A stretch of 64,000 nt of DNA from Pseudomonas sp. P7548 (GCF_013386585.1 NZ_JACARO010000059.1:43032-107031), one strand, 5' to 3'. Numbered from the stretch's first letter, positions 1-9,218 are shown. Translations and numbers: made by a program. Notes: generated from the sequence alone by a model not told the origin.

Positions 1-1443
1 TTCGGCCACGGCCTTGATCACGTCCATCACGCTGCCGATCTTGTTGCTCTCTTGCTGCAGGTGCGTCATGGCATCGGTGGAGCGCGCCACTTCGGCGGCC
101 AGGCGCTCGATCTGGGCAATGGCTTCGGCCACCACCTTGTCGCCTTCACGGGCCTGGCCGTCGGCGTCGGACGCGGCCTGGGAGGCTTGCTCGGCATTGC
201 GCGCCACTTCCTGCACGGTAGCGGTCATCTCGTGCATGGCAGTGGCCACTTGATCGGTCTCGATCTTCTGGCTGTTCACGCCTGCACTGGTCTGTTCGGT
301 CACGGCCGACAGCTCTTCGGCGGCGCTGGAGATCTGCATCACGCCATCGCGGATACCGCTGATCAGTTCACGCAACGTGGTGCCCATGCGCTGGATGCCT
401 TGTTGCAGCACGCCCAGTTCGTCGCGGCGGGTGACCTGGATGTTGTGGCTCAAGTCGCCCGAGGCGATGTGTTCAACCACGGCCAGGGTGTCTTGCAGTG
501 GGCGGGTGATCTGGCGGGTGATGACCAGTGCGGCAATGATGCCGACCAGCAGGGCCAGCAGGGTGCTGATCAATTGCAGGCTGCGGGCCTGGGCGCTTTC
601 TGCGTCGCGGCGATCTAGCTGGATGTCGTAGAGCTTTTCGCTGATCGAGACGATGTCGGTGCCCTGGGTGGTCATCTCGGCACGAGCGGTCACGATGTTG
701 GCGTTGGCGGCCTTGTAGCTCTGCACGGCACTGCGATAGGCGCCCAGTGCCGTTTCCAGCGAAGCCAATGCGGCTTGCTGGCTGCTGCCGAACGCGGCGC
801 TCAGCTTCTTCAAGCCGCCGATGGCTTTTTCGATTTGTGCGGCGGCGCGGGCTTCGGTCTCGGCGTTGACGTTGTTGGTGTAGCCGCGCACTTCATAGCG
901 CGCCAGTTGGAAGTCTTCCTTGGCATCTGTCACGGCCTGGTATTGCGTGAAGCGCTCTGCACTGTCGGGCATCTGCTGCACGTTGGTTTCCAGGGCGTTG
1001 ATCTGGGCGTTGGCGATGTCAGCCTTGTCGCCCATGACCTGGCGCGCGGCGCTGCCGTTGCGATAGGCCTCGCGCATCTTGTTCAAAGACTGCTGGTAAG
1101 CGGTGATGATGCTCTTCTGCTCGTTGAGCAGCTTGAGGTTTTCCGGGCTCTTGAAGCTGTCCAGCAGTTTCTGTTGCTGGGCGGCGAAGGCGTCGAGGTT
1201 GGTCTGCACGTTTTGCGCCACGGCCTCATCACCGTTGGCCAGCATGTACTGCAAGCGCACGATGCGCAGCTTGGTCAACGAGGCGTTGAGCTGGGTGATG
1301 TCGCTCATCCAGTTACTGCGATCGATCAGGCCGCCCAGGCTGGTCCAGCCGGTCAAGGCCAGGATCGAGGTGAGGACCAATACCAGGCCGAAGCCCAGGC
1401 CCAGTTTGAGGTTGACGCTGATGTTGCCGAACCAGCTGTTCAT
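1..1443 (-). CDS. methyl-accepting chemotaxis protein (C-terminus cut off by window edge)
   Basis: Inner-membrane chemoreceptor that passes ligand signals to CheW/CheA. The visible 481 residues start at an ATG at 1443. They show a first membrane helix (about residues 11-33), a long all-helical periplasmic region of about 250 residues, a second membrane helix (about 285-307), a HAMP segment with the typical P-L near 311, and the start of the coiled-coil signalling domain. The roughly 250-residue sensor fits the helical bimodular (HBM) family, whose characterised Pseudomonas members sense organic acids or polyamines. The ligand here cannot be read from sequence. The conserved signalling tip lies outside the window. 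The gene is separated from the downstream toxin-like gene by about 165 bases on the same strand. Confidence 0.9.
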   Translation of the reverse strand, partial: MNSWFGNISVNLKLGLGFGLVLVLTSILALTGWTSLGGLIDRSNWMSDITQLNASLTKLRIVRLQYMLANGDEAVAQNVQTNLDAFAAQQQKLLDSFKSPENLKLLNEQKSIITAYQQSLNKMREAYRNGSAARQVMGDKADIANAQINALETNVQQMPDSAERFTQYQAVTDAKEDFQLARYEVRGYTNNVNAETEARAAAQIEKAIGGLKKLSAAFGSSQQAALASLETALGAYRSAVQSYKAANANIVTARAEMTTQGTDIVSISEKLYDIQLDRRDAESAQARSLQLISTLLALLVGIIAALVITRQITRPLQDTLAVVEHIASGDLSHNIQVTRRDELGVLQQGIQRMGTTLRELISGIRDGVMQISSAAEELSAVTEQTSAGVNSQKIETDQVATAMHEMTATVQEVARNAEQASQAASDADGQAREGDKVVAEAIAQIERLAAEVARSTDAMTHLQQESNKIGSVMDVIKAVAE

Positions 1444-1608
1444 CGAATGCTCCGCAAGTTGATGTTTGTCTGCTGGACGGTGTTGTTGTTTGAGCCAGCC
1501 AAAGTAAGTAGATGGGTATCGGCGGCGATACATGAATCTGAAATGGCTTTTTCGGCTGGTGGGGTGAAACAGGCACTCTGCCCGATGAACGGGCAGGGTG
1601 CTGGCGGC

Positions 1609-4600
1609 TTATCCGGCCACTTGTGTTAACCCCATGCCTCTTGGGGGAGGGGTTTTGAGCGCCTCGACCAATTGAGACAAGTAGTAGAAGCGCAGGGGGC
1701 TGAAGGACTCCCAGCGCTCGACGAAGTACTGGCCCTTGTCGTCGATTTGAATCGGCGTGGTGAGAATTTCATTGCTGCGCGAGAAGTGCACCAGGTTGGC
1801 CTCGCCGTCAGTGGGGCGCTCGATGAAGAACTGTCCGGGCGCCGTTAGCTTGCTGCGGTCCGGCAGCGGTTCGACGGGGGGTAGCGGCCGCCCTGCAATG
1901 CCCACTTCAACGCGGTAGTCGCTGCGCAAGGCCACGCCGTAGCGGTCGTCAACCCTCTGCCAGCCAGCGCTGTGCAACGGTTTGGCCAATGACGGCGCGG
2001 TATCACGCACATGCAGGCTGACGGCATCCTGCAACTGCGCGATACCGGGTACGCCGACATACATGTCCGTGTGCGTACTGCCCATGAACGCTACCCACTT
2101 ATGCGGACCCAGGGCCTGTTGGTCTGCGCTGATCACCTGGTTGGCAAAGTAGCTGAACAGCCGGGCGCGGGGGGTATCCCCACCGAGGCCTTTGACGTGA
2201 TAGCTGGCGGTGCAGTCCAGTGCACGTATGCGGATCCCGTGCTTGTTGGCTGCCTTGACGACTTGAGTGAAGGTGTCCGGGCCTCTGTATTGCGGCATGT
2301 GACCGGCGTCCAGACTCAGCAGGTAATGCTCCAGAATGGGCGGCATTTTCAGCGTGCGCTGGTAAGTCTCCAGCGCGGCCTGGTGCAGGTCGGTGAGCAG
2401 ATGCTCCATGTATAGCGTTTTGACGCCCTGTTTTTTCAGGAGCTTGAAGTTGTCGATCAGCAGCCGCTTGCTGGCGCGGGCGCTGTGGGCTTCGCCAATG
2501 ACCAGCCCGAGTTTTTGTTGGTACAGCCGCTCGATGAACACGGTTTCACTGCTGGTCGTGGCCAGGTTCGCCGGCAAACTGCGCGGGGGCAATGTGAGCT
2601 CGTTGAAAAAAATCTTGGCGTTGTCCGAAAGCCGCTGCCGGGTTTGGCTGAAGGTGGATTGCGCGGCAGCATGTCGGGGGGTGGCAATTGAGTAGCGAGT
2701 GTCGAGGCCGCGATGGGTCTGCCTGATCAGGTTGATATCGCTGCGAATGTCCGAGGGCAGGTCGAACGCGGCGTAATGGCTGGCAGCGCCCGCCGGTGTG
2801 CCCGACGTACTGGGTCTGCGCAACGTGGCGTGGATGGTTGGCAGGGCCAGGATGAAGTCACCGCGAGACTGCGCGCGGGTGGCAGTGTCGGGCCACACGC
2901 CGATGCGTTGGCCGGGTGCGGCGTCTTCAACCCGCAGGGCCGGAGTGTTTTGTAGATCTGCCAGGCCCGCGACCTGTTCATGAGTGCCCAGGCGGTTGGA
3001 GTCCACCAGCGCCAACCAGCCTTCGCCGGGGTTGTTTTTCAGGTTTTGTTCAATCACGGAGTGGGAGTAGGCATTGCGCAGCTTGCTGCTGCGGGGAATG
3101 AAGCGCGGACCCTCCCCAAGAGCCAGTACGTGCTCCATATGGTACGAGGCGGACCCGTCGATGCCATCGATGGCAATATTCAAGCGTTGGGTTTCCAGCA
3201 GCAATTTTCGATAAGTGAACGGGGCATCGGCCGTGAGCCCCAGGGCTTGATCGACTTGCATCAGATGTCGCTCGATCTGTGCCAGCGCCTGGGCCTTGTT
3301 GCCGCCGAGCTGGTTGTTGAGGACCTTCAGCTTGCGATGGAACAGGTCGCGGGGCAGATTTTCGATGTAGACGCGCTTGAGCCCCTGTTCGGCCAGCGCA
3401 GGCAATTGTTCGATCAACAGTTGCTTGCTGGCGATGGAGCTGTCGAGGGCGCCGATGATCAGGCGTTTGTGGCGATTGAACAGGGACTTGAGGATATCCA
3501 CAGGTGCGGTATCGACCGCGAACACGGGCAAGGGGGACTTGGGCGCCGCAGCGGGGAGCGCCGGGAAGAAGGCGTCGGCACGCTGGTTCAGTAGTTCGAT
3601 CTGCTTGGCATACGCCGTGCGCAAGGGGGCCGCTTGGTTGAAGGCATTACCTTGTGCGGCACCGCCATATTCGGCCCCCATCCCCTCCAGGCGGGCCTTG
3701 AACTCCGGGTCGAGCATCGCGCGGAAGGTCTTGGCTTGCTCGGGCGCGACGTCGAATGCCTCCAGTGGGCTGCTCTCGTCGGCCAACAGCTTTTCGTATT
3801 TCTTGCGCCCGCCACCGACCACACCGGAACGCACCCATTGGCCGTCGGCATTGCGGTTGACCAACCGTGAGGTGGACAGCAACTGGCCGCTCTGCGGGTC
3901 ATGGCGATACAGCAAGTAGCGACCCAATGCATCCGGGGTGTGTGACGCCCACAGTGAGTTTCCGTCGAACAGCACCGGCTGCATGCCCTCGGGTTTGAGC
4001 ATGTCTACCTGGCTGAGCACTGCGTTGTCGGCAGCTTGTGTGCTCGTGCGAATCGTCGGACGCAGTGACTTGAAGGCGCCCTTCAATGCCGGACGCGCGT
4101 CGAACAACAGCGCCCCGCCCACATTGGCCAGGTAGCCGAGATAGTGCTGCAGGGCGCTGTCCGTGTCGTTCTGGTGGTAGGCGTTGAGGGCGAGCATGGC
4201 GTCCTTGAAGGCCAGTAGGCCGCCCAGGGTCAGGCTGAGCAGTGGGAACGGCATGGTGGCGACCGCGGTCAGCCACTCGACGCAGGTCCACAGAATGCCA
4301 GTGATCATCTGGAGCCGATTGACTGTTGTCGCGTGCACGTCATCGATCTTGCGTTGCAGGCTCATGTTGTAGAACTCATGGCGCAGATCGGTCAGCGGTG
4401 TGATGTGCTGGATGCTGTCATACCGGGCAGGGCTCGGGGTGGTGCGGTCGATCTCGACCGGCAACCCTTCACGAGCGGTTTTCAGGAACTGTGCAACCCG
4501 TGCCATTGACGGCAACGGTACCCGCGCGCCCCAGTAAGCGGGCATCCCCTCAACTTTTTTGAGCACGTAGTTGAACAGCCTGGCCTCGCGCCAACGGATA

Positions 4601-7302
4601 CCGTCCGGCGCATCAGGGGTGTAAAGCAGTATCGGCTTGTCGCCGTGGCTGAACAGGTAGTTGCCGATCACCCAGTCTCCATCAATGGACAGTCGGTGCA
4701 CCCTGTAGATGTTGCGCTCGGTGTTGCCGCTGTCGGAAAGACCCTCAATGGCCCTCTCCAGCCAGGCCAGGTCAGCTGGAGTGAGATGCCCTTGCAGGCG
4801 GGACTCCAGAGCCGCGCTTTTCATCTGCAGTTGCACGATGGCCAGCACGGCAGTGCGTCGCTCGTCATAGCCTGGGCTGTCACTGTTTTGCAGGCGTCGA
4901 CGGATTTCATCGGTGTAGCGTTGACCGATCCAGACGCCCGTGACGGAGCGTGCTACGTTCTGCGCTGTCAACGGGCTCAGGTCTACGTCGGGCGGGCCGC
5001 GGAAGGTCGCGGAGGTTGAGAATTTTTCATTGAGAAAGCCGATGCCGTCTTCATACCCATCGCGATACAGCGTGGTGTACGACACTGGCGTCGCCGCAGC
5101 GCCCACCAGTGGTTTGGGGGCATAGGCAAATACTGTATCCGGGTCAATATCGTTTTGCTGGCGACCTAACAGACGGTTGAGACTGAGCCTGGCTTGGTCG
5201 TGCAGGTAGCGCTCGAACGCAGGGACGCTGGATTCAGCGTCTGGCCTTGCGTTATAGACACGCAGTGCGCCGGCCGCATCGTCGGCCAGGCTTGCCAGGC
5301 GGCTGCGATCATTGACAGAGGCCGTGCGGTACCAGGCCGGTGAGCTGAACTCGTAGTCATCCAACTGTATCGTCAACTGGTGCGCGGCGATCGCTTCCAG
5401 GCAGTCGGCATAGGTGCACGGTTTGCCAAAAGTCACTTCCAGGTGCTCGTTGGCGTCAGGGCGCAGGCTGATACTGCGCAGAAAGTCACGCATCTTTGGC
5501 CTGAAACGCAGCGGCACCTGCTCCAGCAGGTAGTCGCTCATGGTGCGCCCCTTGAGGCGGGCCTTGCTGTCCGTCCAGCCGATGATATGGGTCTGGCATT
5601 CGCGCAGTGTGTTGAACGCGATGAACTGCCGGGCGCTCGGTGCGTCGGGCGTACACAGCAGGAGGCGTTTGACCTGGCCCTGGTCGTCATCTTCGCGCAG
5701 CAGCCACAGGTCCTTGAGTTGTGCGCCGTGGAGCAACACGGTCTGGGCGTGCAACGATTGGCGTGTGTGTTTTTGCAAGTCTTCGAAACGTTGGAAATCG
5801 TCCGGGCCCAGATGGCCTTGCAGCCGGGCGAGGTTGGCCATGAGCACCAGGCGCTGATCGAAGAGCCTCCGTGCCGCCAATTTGACTTGTGGAGCGGCCA
5901 GTGCGGTTTTCAGCGTGCTGGCGAAGTCCAGGCGCGGTTGCAGGTCTTGCAGCAGCGTGAGCAAGGTGGGCAGGTTGAGGTGCGCGTGGGCGGCGCCAAG
6001 CGGCGCTCCGGCGTAGCTCAAGGTGCTGCGATCGAGGAACGCCGAACCGGGCGTACTGTCGCCGGGGTGCAGGCCGCGCAGGGTCAGCTCCACCAATGAC
6101 CGTTGCTGGTTGTAGGTGCCAACCTGAGGCACGGTACGAAGCGTGGTGATGTGCAGCAGGTCCGGGTCCAGGTCGTGGATATCCAGCTCATCGGCCAGTT
6201 GCTCGGCCCATTGATGGCGGGCCAGGGCTTGAGGTGTCGCGGCGGGGCCGAACAGTTCGAGGAAAGCCTGGCGGGCTTGATTGTAGCGCTGCAGGTGCTG
6301 GTCGACGGTCGCGCGCTCGCGCGTGTTGGCGCTGCGATACCAGTCGGGCAGGGCATTGAACAGGTCGCGCTCCAGCAGGCGTTGGGCGCGAATGTCCAGG
6401 CGCGGCGTGAGGTCGGGCAGCGCGGCGTGGAGGGCGTCGTCGAGGTGCTGCTTGAGTTGGGTAGCGTTCAACTGAGCATTTTCGGCCAGGCTCAGGGCGT
6501 GGTGGATGTCTTTTTTACGTTTGTCGAGCAGGGCTTGATAAGCATGTTCGAACAGCGGTTGATCGGTGATCGGTTGCAGTGCCAGCGGCCAGATATCGGT
6601 GACATCCAGGTGCTGATACTGCACCGGCAAGTGACGGCTGAATTCAGCGTGGCCGCTGCGCAGTGCCATGGTATGCAGCAGGCCCTGGTCAAGGTCTTGC
6701 AAGGTGGCGAAGGCTTCCAACCCACGTGAGGGCGTGAAGAGCAGCACCGGGCCCACGACGGCATCGCCGCTCAAGCGGTCAACGCTCGGGGTAGCCTGGC
6801 GTGTCAGCACGAACGCCCCGGCGAATTCGATGCGTCGGTCCTGGTAATCAAAGGTCAAGGCGTACAGACCAGGGCGCAACGTCGGAGGCCGGGAGCAGTC
6901 TTCCAGCATCTGCAGGTCGAGGGGGGACAGCAAGGTATCGCTGACATTGAGCCGGGTTTCCTGTTCCAGCGCCTTGATGCCGGCAGTGTCAGTCAGGTAG
7001 GTCTTGCGGCTCTGGCCATTGACGGTGCTGGTGTCATCCAGGTGTTGCAGCTGGGTGTCCAGGCGGGTTTTCAGTTTGGCCAGTTGGCCGGGGTCGGTCA
7101 GGTCCAGCGCCTGGTAAAGGGCGCTGGCCTGGGTCATATAGGCTTGGTTGATGCGCTTGAGGGTGGTGTTGAGGGTGTCCAGTGCCAGCCGCTCATCTGG
7201 CAAGGTGACGGGGCGCCGACTATGGGGGCGCAGCGTTGGGGCGATTTCCAGCAGGTGACTGTGGAGTTGTTGCAGGGGGAGGCGGTGATTCGGCGTACTC
7301 AT
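1609..7302 (-). CDS. giant toxin-like protein, dermonecrotic-toxin/DUF6543 type with tandem Tiki/ChaN-like domains
   Basis: A 1897-residue protein of the large Pseudomonas family annotated with a 'dermonecrotic toxin domain'. I chose ATG 7302 because GGGA lies 8 bases upstream; the GTG at 7308 sits too close to it. The N-terminal half carries three diverged repeats, each centred on an LLxxTP motif (near residues 186, 546 and 891). A P-x-WYR-x-A motif occurs in at least two of them. A hydrophobic stretch (about 999-1036) could be membrane-inserting. The C-terminal part has two related blocks starting near 1284 and 1603, similar to the Tiki/ChaN-like fold of the C2 domain of Pasteurella multocida toxin. 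The second keeps G-E-A-H (1603-1606), M-E-H (E1633), D-C-x-A-S-Y-H and G-S-T-H (H1744). The first has lost most of these. No signal peptide or secretion tag was recognised, and no immunity gene or secretion system lies nearby. Target and delivery are unknown. Confidence 0.75.
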   Translation of the reverse strand: MSTPNHRLPLQQLHSHLLEIAPTLRPHSRRPVTLPDERLALDTLNTTLKRINQAYMTQASALYQALDLTDPGQLAKLKTRLDTQLQHLDDTSTVNGQSRKTYLTDTAGIKALEQETRLNVSDTLLSPLDLQMLEDCSRPPTLRPGLYALTFDYQDRRIEFAGAFVLTRQATPSVDRLSGDAVVGPVLLFTPSRGLEAFATLQDLDQGLLHTMALRSGHAEFSRHLPVQYQHLDVTDIWPLALQPITDQPLFEHAYQALLDKRKKDIHHALSLAENAQLNATQLKQHLDDALHAALPDLTPRLDIRAQRLLERDLFNALPDWYRSANTRERATVDQHLQRYNQARQAFLELFGPAATPQALARHQWAEQLADELDIHDLDPDLLHITTLRTVPQVGTYNQQRSLVELTLRGLHPGDSTPGSAFLDRSTLSYAGAPLGAAHAHLNLPTLLTLLQDLQPRLDFASTLKTALAAPQVKLAARRLFDQRLVLMANLARLQGHLGPDDFQRFEDLQKHTRQSLHAQTVLLHGAQLKDLWLLREDDDQGQVKRLLLCTPDAPSARQFIAFNTLRECQTHIIGWTDSKARLKGRTMSDYLLEQVPLRFRPKMRDFLRSISLRPDANEHLEVTFGKPCTYADCLEAIAAHQLTIQLDDYEFSSPAWYRTASVNDRSRLASLADDAAGALRVYNARPDAESSVPAFERYLHDQARLSLNRLLGRQQNDIDPDTVFAYAPKPLVGAAATPVSYTTLYRDGYEDGIGFLNEKFSTSATFRGPPDVDLSPLTAQNVARSVTGVWIGQRYTDEIRRRLQNSDSPGYDERRTAVLAIVQLQMKSAALESRLQGHLTPADLAWLERAIEGLSDSGNTERNIYRVHRLSIDGDWVIGNYLFSHGDKPILLYTPDAPDGIRWREARLFNYVLKKVEGMPAYWGARVPLPSMARVAQFLKTAREGLPVEIDRTTPSPARYDSIQHITPLTDLRHEFYNMSLQRKIDDVHATTVNRLQMITGILWTCVEWLTAVATMPFPLLSLTLGGLLAFKDAMLALNAYHQNDTDSALQHYLGYLANVGGALLFDARPALKGAFKSLRPTIRTSTQAADNAVLSQVDMLKPEGMQPVLFDGNSLWASHTPDALGRYLLYRHDPQSGQLLSTSRLVNRNADGQWVRSGVVGGGRKKYEKLLADESSPLEAFDVAPEQAKTFRAMLDPEFKARLEGMGAEYGGAAQGNAFNQAAPLRTAYAKQIELLNQRADAFFPALPAAAPKSPLPVFAVDTAPVDILKSLFNRHKRLIIGALDSSIASKQLLIEQLPALAEQGLKRVYIENLPRDLFHRKLKVLNNQLGGNKAQALAQIERHLMQVDQALGLTADAPFTYRKLLLETQRLNIAIDGIDGSASYHMEHVLALGEGPRFIPRSSKLRNAYSHSVIEQNLKNNPGEGWLALVDSNRLGTHEQVAGLADLQNTPALRVEDAAPGQRIGVWPDTATRAQSRGDFILALPTIHATLRRPSTSGTPAGAASHYAAFDLPSDIRSDINLIRQTHRGLDTRYSIATPRHAAAQSTFSQTRQRLSDNAKIFFNELTLPPRSLPANLATTSSETVFIERLYQQKLGLVIGEAHSARASKRLLIDNFKLLKKQGVKTLYMEHLLTDLHQAALETYQRTLKMPPILEHYLLSLDAGHMPQYRGPDTFTQVVKAANKHGIRIRALDCTASYHVKGLGGDTPRARLFSYFANQVISADQQALGPHKWVAFMGSTHTDMYVGVPGIAQLQDAVSLHVRDTAPSLAKPLHSAGWQRVDDRYGVALRSDYRVEVGIAGRPLPPVEPLPDRSKLTAPGQFFIERPTDGEANLVHFSRSNEILTTPIQIDDKGQYFVERWESFSPLRFYYLSQLVEALKTPPPRGMGLTQVAG

Positions 7303-7478
7303 CGGCACGGTCCCAGGGTGATGAATGGAACCACCAGCATGGGGAGTGGCGACGGGTGTCCGGCTGTAGATAGCTATAGCGGGACGCTCATCAAGGTTGG
7401 GTGTTGTGTGCTAGTCTGCTGGCCCTTTTAGATCTGGAGGGCACGGACATTCGTGCCGTCCTACAGCGGAGCACCTTC

Positions 7479-8096
7479 ATGTCCGAAGTTAATCTGTCCA
7501 CCGACGAAACCCGCGTCAGCTACGGTATTGGCCGTCAACTGGGCGACCAACTGCGCGATAATCCGCCACCGGGCGTGAGCATCGACGCGATCCTGGCCGG
7601 CCTGACCGACGCGTTCGCCGGTAAGCCAAGCCGTGTTGACCAGGAGCAAATGGCTGCCAGCTTCAAGGTCATCCGTGAAATCATGCAAGCCGAAGCGGCT
7701 GCCAAGGCTGAAGCGGCTGCTGGCGCTGGCCTGGCATTCCTGGCTGAAAATGCCAAGCGTGATGGCATCACCACCCTGGCTTCTGGCCTGCAATTTGAAG
7801 TGCTGACCGCGGGTACTGGCGCCAAGCCAACCCGTGAAGACCAAGTGCGTACCCACTACCACGGCACCCTGATCGACGGCACTGTGTTTGACAGCTCCTA
7901 CGAGCGCGGCCAGCCTGCAGAATTCCCGGTCGGTGGCGTGATCGCTGGCTGGACCGAAGCCCTGCAACTGATGAATGCCGGCAGCAAATGGCGCCTGTAC
8001 GTGCCGAGCGAACTGGCTTATGGCGCTCAAGGCGTTGGCAGCATCCCGCCGCACAGCGTTCTGGTGTTCGACGTCGAGCTGCTCGACGTTCTGTAA
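7479..8096 (+). CDS. fklB: FKBP-type peptidyl-prolyl cis-trans isomerase
   Basis: A 205-residue prolyl isomerase that helps protein folding. ATG 7479 is preceded by GGAG at 7-base spacing. The N-terminal helical dimerisation domain (about residues 1-95, with the family's GxxxGxQL-type start and an Ala/Glu/Lys-rich helix) leads into the FKBP domain (about 100-205). The FKBP domain shows the V-x-x-H-Y-x-G-T-L-x-D-G-x-x-F-D-S-S strand, a hydrophobic G-W-x-E-A-L pocket and the terminal V-F-D-V-E-L-L strand. No signal peptide is seen, so it resembles cytoplasmic FklB (FKBP22) rather than periplasmic FkpA. A REPIN element lies just downstream. Confidence 0.92.
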   Translation: MSEVNLSTDETRVSYGIGRQLGDQLRDNPPPGVSIDAILAGLTDAFAGKPSRVDQEQMAASFKVIREIMQAEAAAKAEAAAGAGLAFLAENAKRDGITTLASGLQFEVLTAGTGAKPTREDQVRTHYHGTLIDGTVFDSSYERGQPAEFPVGGVIAGWTEALQLMNAGSKWRLYVPSELAYGAQGVGSIPPHSVLVFDVELLDVL

Positions 8097-8127
8097 GACC
8101 TGCTGATTACTGCGGGTGTTGGGCTTG

Positions 8128-8214
8128 TGTGGGAGCGGGCTTGCTCGCGAATGCATCAACGCGGTCTGTCTGATACACCGTGTTGTCCGCTTCGCGAGCA
8201 AGCCCGCTCCCACA
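8128..8214. repeat. REPIN (paired inverted REP sequences)
   Basis: Two inverted copies of a GTGGGAGCGGGCTTGCTCGCGA-type end (arms about 8129-8150 and 8192-8213) flank a variable centre of about 40 bases. Close copies occur at 9104-9192 and 19651-19741. Such paired REP elements are dispersed in P. fluorescens-group genomes and are mobilised by a RAYT transposase encoded elsewhere. Confidence 0.85.
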
Positions 8215-8247
8215 TAAAGCCCGTTCCCAAAGACTGTACAGTTTGCT

Positions 8248-8505
8248 TCATGGATGGAACTTGCCATTCAACTCAGTGGCCGGGCGCAACGCTCGGGCAT
8301 AGCAGAACAGAAACAGGTTACGCACGACCTCCTTCAACACCCCAGGCTCACTGGAACTCAGGCCACTCACGTCCAGGTCGCCCTGGTCCTGCAGCTCATT
8401 CAGCGCTTCCTCTTCCAGCACCGCACAGACTTCACCGGTTTCCCGATGCAGGATGCGCAGGTAAGGGTGTGGGCGGTCCAGCCAGGCATCGATCAAATAC
8501 GTCAT
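8248..8505 (-). CDS. conserved hypothetical protein, 85 aa
   Basis: Small soluble acidic protein of unknown function. ATG 8505 has a strong AAGGAG ribosome site 8 bases upstream, which supports translation. No signal peptide, membrane helix or metal motif is visible; only two scattered Cys residues are present. The sequence begins with a short hydrophobic strand, has a Glu-rich middle (E-E-E-A-L-N-E-L) and a helical C-terminal half. A Fur-box-like palindrome (8530-8548) sits about 25 bases upstream of its start, so iron control is possible. It lies between fklB (convergent) and yjdM (same strand). I do not recognise a named family. Confidence 0.7.
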   Translation of the reverse strand: MTYLIDAWLDRPHPYLRILHRETGEVCAVLEEEALNELQDQGDLDVSGLSSSEPGVLKEVVRNLFLFCYARALRPATELNGKFHP

Positions 8506-8529
8506 GAGTCATTCTCCTTGATGGGTTTC

Positions 8530-8548
8530 AATGAGAATAATTCTTATT
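8530..8548 (-). promoter_or_regulatory. putative Fur box
   Basis: AATGAGAATAATTCTTATT matches the 19-base Fur consensus GATAATGATAATCATTATC at about 12 of 19 positions and is nearly palindromic. It lies 25-43 bases upstream of the 85-aa gene's start codon, where a repressor would block its promoter. The match is by eye only. Confidence 0.45.
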
Positions 8549-8629
8549 CGTGGAATAGCAAGTGCCTATTGGCGGATTCTGGATTTTTCTGTGTGGATAT
8601 TGCGCGGGATCAACGGGGAGGGCGAAACG

Positions 8630-8654
8630 CCATCCCGCGACGGGCGCGGGATGG
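8630..8654 (-). terminator. hairpin downstream of yjdM
   Basis: A perfect 10-bp stem (CCATCCCGCG / CGCGGGATGG) with a 5-base loop lies just past the yjdM stop codon on the minus strand. There is no clear U-run, so it may be a weak terminator or an mRNA-stabilising hairpin. Confidence 0.4.
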
Positions 8655-8665
8655 AAGCAGCCGGT

Positions 8666-9007
8666 TCAGACCTTGCGCACGAACTCGGACTTGAGCTTCA
8701 TCGGGCCGATACCGTCGATCTTGCAATCGATATCGTGGTCGCCGTCGCACAGGCGGATGTTCTTGACCTTGGTGCCGACCTTGACCACCAGGGAAGTGCC
8801 CTTGACCTTGAGGTCCTTGATCACGGTGATGGTATCGCCGTCCTGCAGCACATTGCCTACAGCATCTTTCTTCACGGTTTCATCACCGGCTGCTTCGGTC
8901 TCGCCGTTGGCGGACCACTCATGGGCGCATTCCGGGCAGATCAGCTGGGCGCCGTCTTCGTAGGTGTATTCGGAATTGCATTTCGGGCAGGGTGGCAACG
9001 TGCTCAC
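8666..9007 (-). CDS. yjdM: PhnA/YjdM-family zinc-ribbon protein
   Basis: A 113-residue protein closely resembling E. coli YjdM (formerly PhnA). It starts at GTG 9007 behind AAGGAG at 5-base spacing. The N-terminal zinc ribbon shows C-P-K-C (about residues 7-10) and C-P-E-C (about 24-27). After an acidic linker, the C-terminal SH3-like PhnA domain has the conserved L-x-D-G-D-x-x-x-x-x-K-D-L-K-V-K-G segment and the terminal K-L-K-S-E-F-V. The old name suggested alkylphosphonate use, but the family is not part of C-P lyase and no phn genes are nearby. The physiological role is unsettled. Confidence 0.9.
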   Translation of the reverse strand: MSTLPPCPKCNSEYTYEDGAQLICPECAHEWSANGETEAAGDETVKKDAVGNVLQDGDTITVIKDLKVKGTSLVVKVGTKVKNIRLCDGDHDIDCKIDGIGPMKLKSEFVRKV

Positions 9008-9103
9008 TAAGGCTCCTTGAAAGTCAGGATGGCTAAAGGGCGCACATTATATAGGGTTTATTGCGAGGGAGGACGCAGTCTTGAGCTGGCAATACAAACT
9101 AAA

Positions 9104-9192
9104 TGTGGGAGCGGGCTTGCTCGCGAAAGCGGATTTCAGTCAGCACATATACCGACTGATACACCGCTTTCGCGAGCAAGCCCGCTCCCACA
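9104..9192. repeat. REPIN (paired inverted REP sequences)
   Basis: Same architecture as the element at 8128: an outer GTGGGAGCGGGCTTGCTCGCGA arm and its inverted partner, here extended by CGAAAGCGG/CCGCTTTCG, around a variable centre. It lies between yjdM and ispB, just beyond the ispB stop codon. Confidence 0.85.
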
Positions 9193-9218
9193 CAAGCCCT
9201 TTCCTACATAGGGCCGGA

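Noticed and set aside
1609..7302. Polymorphic-toxin locus with immunity gene or type VI/TPS secretion link
   Set aside because: No small downstream immunity-like gene, no PAAR/Rhs/VgrG or TpsB signature in or beside the protein; the neighbour is a chemoreceptor.
8666..9007. phnA as evidence of phosphonate catabolism
   Set aside because: The gene is an isolated YjdM-family zinc-ribbon gene; no C-P lyase genes are present.
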